Below are positions 31,645-34,894 of a stretch of DNA of 34,894 bases, piece after piece. The translations under genes were made by a program, and so were the position numbers. The first letter of the stretch is position 1; each line of letters begins with the position of its first letter. The notes under the pieces were generated by a model, which made no database searches, was not told the DNA's origin, and worked only from the letters and a program-made list of their open reading frames with translations. The DNA comes from an uncultured Rhodospirillales bacterium (GTDB lineage: Bacteria; Pseudomonadota; Alphaproteobacteria; RF32; CAG-239), in assembly GCA_902761715.1 (NCBI GenBank), contig CACWLK010000018.1, positions 1 through 34,894 of the forward strand, read 5' to 3'.

Positions 31645-31673
31645 AAGTACTGCGTTGTCAACAAAAAGTACTT
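31645..31673. promoter_or_regulatory. Palindromic element between merR and the hydrolase
   Basis: AAGTACT (31645-31651) and AGTACTT (31667-31673) form an inverted repeat around an inner near-concentric palindrome GTTGTCAAC (31654-31662). On the minus strand a TTGACA lies inside it, the likely -35 of merR. It is probably an autoregulatory operator, although it differs from the AGTTAACT core found at other promoters nearby. Confidence 0.5.
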
Positions 31674-31702
31674 GACTTGAGACGATCTCTAATTGATATT
31701 TT
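31672..31702 (+). promoter_or_regulatory. Hydrolase promoter with long spacer and dyad
   Basis: TTGACT (31672-31677) is followed after 19 bases by TATTTT (31697-31702); GATATT at a 17-base spacing is an alternative. The spacer contains the dyad GAGA-CGA-TCTC, fitting a MerR-activated promoter. Confidence 0.5.
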
Positions 31703-31730
31703 AATTAAATACAAACTACTGGAGGACGGC

Positions 31731-32762
31731 ATGAAAAAATTATGGTCATTTTGCCTTGCGGTGATGATGGCGGTTACGGTCAGCGCCAATGCGGCTGATA
31801 CTGAGCACTGGGACAAGATTTTCCCCAAGAGCAGCACTGTTACTCATCAAAAGGTTTCGTTCAACAACCGTTATGGCATTAACATTGTTGCCGACCTATA
31901 CATGCCGGCATCACGCCTTGTAATTGACAAATTTCCCGGAGTTGTCGTAACCACTCCGATTGGCGCCGTAAAAGAGCAGGCGTCGGGTTTTTATGCTCAA
32001 AGCTTGGCAGAAAGAGGTTTTATTACTCTTGCATTTGACCCATCTTATCAGGGCGAAAGCGGCGGCAACCCACGCAATTTGGCCTCTCCTGAGACCTACG
32101 TTGAAGACATTATTTCCGCAGTAGATTTCATTATGACCAACAGTGCCATTGACCGCAACAACGTCGGCATTTTGGGTATCGGCAGCGGTGCTCCGTATGC
32201 CTTTAGTGCAATGGCCATTGATCCCAGACTCAAAGCCATTGTTTCAGTCAACCTTTATGACTTGAGCCGCGAACGCCAAAACGGCTTGAACGACAGCAAA
32301 GGCAGTGATGATCTCGAAAAAGAGCTGTTTGACAACATTTCTCAACGTCAGTCCGAGCAGCAAAACAGCGCTAAAAAAATGGTCATTTTGGCACCGTACG
32401 ATGTATCTGAACAGTCATCAGAGATTGAAAAAGAAATGTACGGATATTATCGCACTCCGCGCGGACAACACCCCAGAGCCTCATTGGCTGTTACCAGCAC
32501 CAGCAACACTGCCTTGATCAGTTTTGGTCCGTTCAAAAATCTTGATATGGTTTCTCCTCGTCCGATACTCTTCATCATTGGCGAAAAAGCTTTCTCCCGC
32601 TATTTTAGTGAGGACGTTTTCATTTCTGCCGGTGATCCCAAAGACCTGCAAACCATTCCCGAGGCTAACTATGTTGATCTCTACGATAAAAAGGAATTAA
32701 TTCCGTTTGACGGGATTGAAAAGTTCTTTAAAGAATACCTTTCAATGCCCCCGCAGGAATAA
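31731..32762 (+). CDS. Secreted alpha/beta hydrolase-fold protein, catalytic residues apparently altered
   Basis: The 343-residue protein has a signal peptide (MKKLWSFCLAVMMAVTVSANA, cleavage near residue 21), then a YcjY-like alpha/beta hydrolase fold: FPGVVVTTPIGAVKEQASGF, AERGFITLAFDPSYQGESGG, YVEDIISAVDFI and ILGIGSGAPYAFSAMAIDPR at the nucleophile elbow. It ends YVDLYDKKELIPFDGIEKFF. In relatives as I remember them, the elbow reads GICxSGG and the C-terminal segment reads xHVDLYD with the catalytic His. Here the serine is shifted and the His position is Tyr (ANYVDLYD). Activity is therefore doubtful. GGAGG precedes ATG 31731. It is divergent from merR, which probably activates it. Confidence 0.8.
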   Translation: MKKLWSFCLAVMMAVTVSANAADTEHWDKIFPKSSTVTHQKVSFNNRYGINIVADLYMPASRLVIDKFPGVVVTTPIGAVKEQASGFYAQSLAERGFITLAFDPSYQGESGGNPRNLASPETYVEDIISAVDFIMTNSAIDRNNVGILGIGSGAPYAFSAMAIDPRLKAIVSVNLYDLSRERQNGLNDSKGSDDLEKELFDNISQRQSEQQNSAKKMVILAPYDVSEQSSEIEKEMYGYYRTPRGQHPRASLAVTSTSNTALISFGPFKNLDMVSPRPILFIIGEKAFSRYFSEDVFISAGDPKDLQTIPEANYVDLYDKKELIPFDGIEKFFKEYLSMPPQE

Positions 32763-32776
32763 CCAAGAAAATCTTA

Positions 32777-32807
32777 AAAAAACCGCCCCAAACGGGCGGT
32801 TTTTTGT
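32777..32807 (+). terminator. Rho-independent terminator after the hydrolase gene
   Basis: AAAAAACCGCCC (32778-32789) pairs with GGGCGGTTTTTT (32795-32806) around a 5-base loop. Confidence 0.93.
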
Positions 32808-32844
32808 TCCTCGTCTCAAAATTCAAAAAAATACCTAAAATCAA

Positions 32845-32885
32845 TCGTTTTTTTCAAAAAACGACTCGGGAAAGCCCGTTTTTTT
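32845..32885. other. Overlapping alternative hairpins
   Basis: The segment AAAAAACGA (32856-32864) can pair either with the preceding TCGTTTTTT or, in part, with CGTTTTTTT at 32877-32885 around an inner CGGG/CCCG stem. The second form resembles a terminator. It lies upstream of the adhesin promoter, so it may simply be a back-up terminator. Confidence 0.35.
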
Positions 32886-32963
32886 GATTTTAAACCGCAA
32901 AAATTCATCTAACTATTTAAAAATACTAAAAATTTACTTCTTTTTAATTACTTTAAAATATGT

Positions 32964-32969
32964 TATAAT
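32964..32969 (+). promoter_or_regulatory. Consensus -10 element upstream of the adhesin gene
   Basis: A perfect TATAAT, with only a T-rich sequence at the -35 position. It lies 42 bases before ATG 33011, and GGAGG (33000-33004) is in the presumed leader. A regulated promoter is possible given the weak -35. Confidence 0.5.
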
Positions 32970-33010
32970 TTGAACTATAGGGTATAGACCTTTTGCCATG
33001 GGAGGTTGCC

Positions 33011-34894
33011 ATGAAAAACATGTATTTATTATCCGCTTTGCTCGCCGGCACATTTTTGAGCTCATCAGCTCTTGACCAGTTAAACTCTGCCAGCGATCGT
33101 TTTGTATTTAGCGAAATTACCGATATGGCGGGTACGACAGTTAGCGAACCATGGAACGGTACCGGCTCAATCGAGCTGGTTGATTACAATAACCCTTATG
33201 CATTCCGAATGTTCGACTTTACATACACTCCTCCTGCCGATTATGAGCTTATCGAAGAGAGCGGAAATATTAGTGATTATGACCTGAATGACGTAACTGT
33301 TCACTATTCAGATTTACACAACTACGACGATCACTTTGACCAAAACATCAGCGGTGATTTTATTAACATTGATATGTACAACAGCGGGAACCTTGGCAAC
33401 ATCAGCGGCAATTTTGTAAATTGGGGAATTTCACAGGAAAATCCAGGCAAACAACTTGTATCCATCGGCGATATCAGCGGTAATTTTATCACCGGTTACG
33501 GGATTTATAATTCAAACAATGATCCACAATGGGGACAACGTGCCGTAATCGGCAACATTACTGCCGATTTAGTTGCAGGTAACAATAGGTTTTTATACAA
33601 CCTCAACGGCACAGTCGGAGATATTAGTGTTAATACCGCCATTAATAACGTTGAAGAAATGGGCGGTTTTATTTTCAATGGGGGAGTAAAAGGATATTAT
33701 TATCAGGACCAATACGAATATATGGAAAGACCATATGATGCAGATGATGGGCGTATTTCCAACCCCGAAAAATATTCTGCTCAAATCGGCAACATTTCCG
33801 GCAATATTATCGGTAATATGGCTCTGGGATCACGGTTTGCAGCCGGCGGTGCAATTTTTAACCAATTTGGCCAAATCGGTGACATCAGTGCTGATTTTCT
33901 CGGCAACTATGCCGCATATTTTTATTATGATGAACCTCGTAAGGCTGCAACTAAATTCGTAGAGTCTGAAATCATAACAGATATTGATGATTATTCTTTT
34001 CCGCAATTTGCCGGTGGCGCCATTGCCAACTACAACGGCAAAATCGGCACTATCACCGGAAACTTCAAAGACAACTACGCTGAAGGTCCGGGCATTGCCG
34101 CCGGTGGTGCAATCATCAACGCCACATATCTGGAAAGTATCACTCAACCGATTGTACAAGAGTATGCAGGTCCAGCAGTCCGAGATGCTGAAACTAAAAA
34201 TGCTGTACGCTTGATGGATGTTTATGCTGAACATATGAACATTGAGGGCTCAACTTTTGACGGCAACTATGCCCACTCTACAGAAGCCAATGCCTACGGT
34301 GGTGCAATTTATAACGATTTTCGCTTCCGTAACGAAATCCCTGCGTATTACGCCTCTCTTGATGATGAAGAACGACTTTTGCAAGACGGATATGTTTATA
34401 TGACTGATGATGAGTTGCAACAAAAAATTATTGATGCCAAGGCAAATGCGGCTTTGACTTTAACCAATGCCAACTTTATCAACAACCATGTTGATTCTGA
34501 CAATGGTCGAGCCTTTGGTGGTGCTATCTATTCAACCGGCGATGTCAACGTTATTGCTAAAGACGGCAAGACATCACTATTCTCCGGCAATACTGCCAAC
34601 GGCGAGAGTAACGCCATTTATATGACAGTCTCCACTTCAGAAATCCAGTATGGGGAACCCTACTATGAGGAGCAAAAGGATGTCAACCCGCTTTTACCTT
34701 CCAACCTCAACCTAACTGCGGTCAGCAATGGTGTAATTCAGTTTGATGATGCTATTGACGGCGACGGATACAATATCAACGTTTCGGGCGACGGAACCGG
34801 CGTTGTCAAGTTCAACAACTTGGTCAAAAACGTTACCAACTTTACTTTGGGAGCAAATTCTATCACCCACTTGGGCTTGAACTCTAAAGTTTAT
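33011..34894 (+). CDS. Large beta-helix adhesin / autotransporter passenger, 3'-truncated by window
   Basis: The frame is open from ATG 33011 to the end of the window (628 codons, no stop). It opens with a signal peptide (MKNMYLLSALLAGTFLSSSA). From about residue 115 it repeats a short unit of the form (I/L/V)G(D/N)I(S/T)(G/A)(D/N)F at least seven times (LGNISGNF, IGDISGNF, IGNITADL, IGNISGNI, IGDISADF, IGTITGNF). Later come GGAI(Y/F/A)N units (AAGGAIFN, AGGAIAN, YGGAIYND, FGGAIYST) with FxxN partners (STFDGNY, ANFINNH, LFSGNTA). The GGAI/FxxN pair is the hallmark of Pmp-like parallel beta-helix passengers. A C-terminal barrel like that at 2-777 is expected beyond the window. GGAGG lies six bases before the start. 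Confidence 0.85.
   Translation, partial: MKNMYLLSALLAGTFLSSSALDQLNSASDRFVFSEITDMAGTTVSEPWNGTGSIELVDYNNPYAFRMFDFTYTPPADYELIEESGNISDYDLNDVTVHYSDLHNYDDHFDQNISGDFINIDMYNSGNLGNISGNFVNWGISQENPGKQLVSIGDISGNFITGYGIYNSNNDPQWGQRAVIGNITADLVAGNNRFLYNLNGTVGDISVNTAINNVEEMGGFIFNGGVKGYYYQDQYEYMERPYDADDGRISNPEKYSAQIGNISGNIIGNMALGSRFAAGGAIFNQFGQIGDISADFLGNYAAYFYYDEPRKAATKFVESEIITDIDDYSFPQFAGGAIANYNGKIGTITGNFKDNYAEGPGIAAGGAIINATYLESITQPIVQEYAGPAVRDAETKNAVRLMDVYAEHMNIEGSTFDGNYAHSTEANAYGGAIYNDFRFRNEIPAYYASLDDEERLLQDGYVYMTDDELQQKIIDAKANAALTLTNANFINNHVDSDNGRAFGGAIYSTGDVNVIAKDGKTSLFSGNTANGESNAIYMTVSTSEIQYGEPYYEEQKDVNPLLPSNLNLTAVSNGVIQFDDAIDGDGYNINVSGDGTGVVKFNNLVKNVTNFTLGANSITHLGLNSKVY

Noticed and set aside
1..34894. 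CRISPR array
   Set aside because: No series of regularly spaced identical repeats was seen on either strand; the only repeated unit with regular wording is the protein-coding GNISGNF motif in the adhesin.
1..34894. Contamination or mis-assembly with a Bacteroidota genome because of the Rnf order and MnmA subtype
   Set aside because: Codon use across the Rnf and mnmA genes resembles the neighbouring rpiB-glyA genes, and the LexA box is alphaproteobacterial; transfer is the simpler reading, though not proven.

Overview
The window looks like a chromosomal segment of a low-to-moderate GC alphaproteobacterium, probably one of the uncultured host-associated (gut) lineages. Three things point that way. 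The Y-family polymerase gene carries a GTTC-N7-GTTC LexA box, which is the alphaproteobacterial SOS operator. The rpiB-glyA pair is typical of the class. There is also a pilin-like protein with a G/RSMIEML start, and large autotransporter-type adhesins sit at both window edges. The organism assignment is inference, since there is no rRNA here.

Layout. 1-777: the 3' end of an autotransporter beta-domain, apparently broken by a one-base deletion near the end. 778-7150 (minus): a complete Rnf electron-transport operon transcribed apbE, rseC-like, rnfB, C, D, G, E, A. This order and the long RnfB resemble Bacteroidota operons more than the usual proteobacterial rnfABCDGE. 7245-10569: a CDP-alcohol phosphatidyltransferase, a DsbD/ScsB-type thiol reductant transporter, and a convergent mnmA of the subtype lacking the usual second catalytic cysteine. 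10716-14723: a two-gene unit that looks like an HNH-type toxin with SUKH-type immunity, then a divergent macro-domain protein, queH and a histidine phosphatase, with clear promoters and terminators. 14838-18133: a pilin-like protein, tRNA-Asn and tRNA-Cys (minus), rpiB-glyA, and a CAU-anticodon tRNA. Two truncated tRNA copies lie here, each next to a GC-rich, hairpin-containing non-coding block of similar design.

18134-23886 is an AT-rich, AGA-codon-rich island next to the CAU tRNA. It holds a four-gene restriction-modification system: two C5-cytosine methyltransferases, a restriction enzyme with a FokI-like C-terminal PD-(D/E)xK domain, and a GHKL (MutL/MORC-like) ATPase. Two methyltransferases are what an asymmetric, type IIS-like target would require; the ATPase is the unusual part.

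23887-26097 returns to host-like composition: a low-molecular-weight tyrosine phosphatase, an alkyl-DNA repair methyltransferase, and the SOS-controlled UmuC-like polymerase. 26322-30846: an HXXEE membrane protein, an orphan PreA, a BioG-type esterase, two unrecognised genes and a membrane protein with a PH-like tail. 30869-32806: a MerR-family regulator locus. Long-spacer or palindrome-bearing promoters in front of its neighbours suggest a small regulon, including a secreted alpha/beta hydrolase that may lack catalytic residues. 33011 to the window end: the N-terminal part of a large beta-helix adhesin with repeated GNISGNF- and GGAIYN-type motifs.
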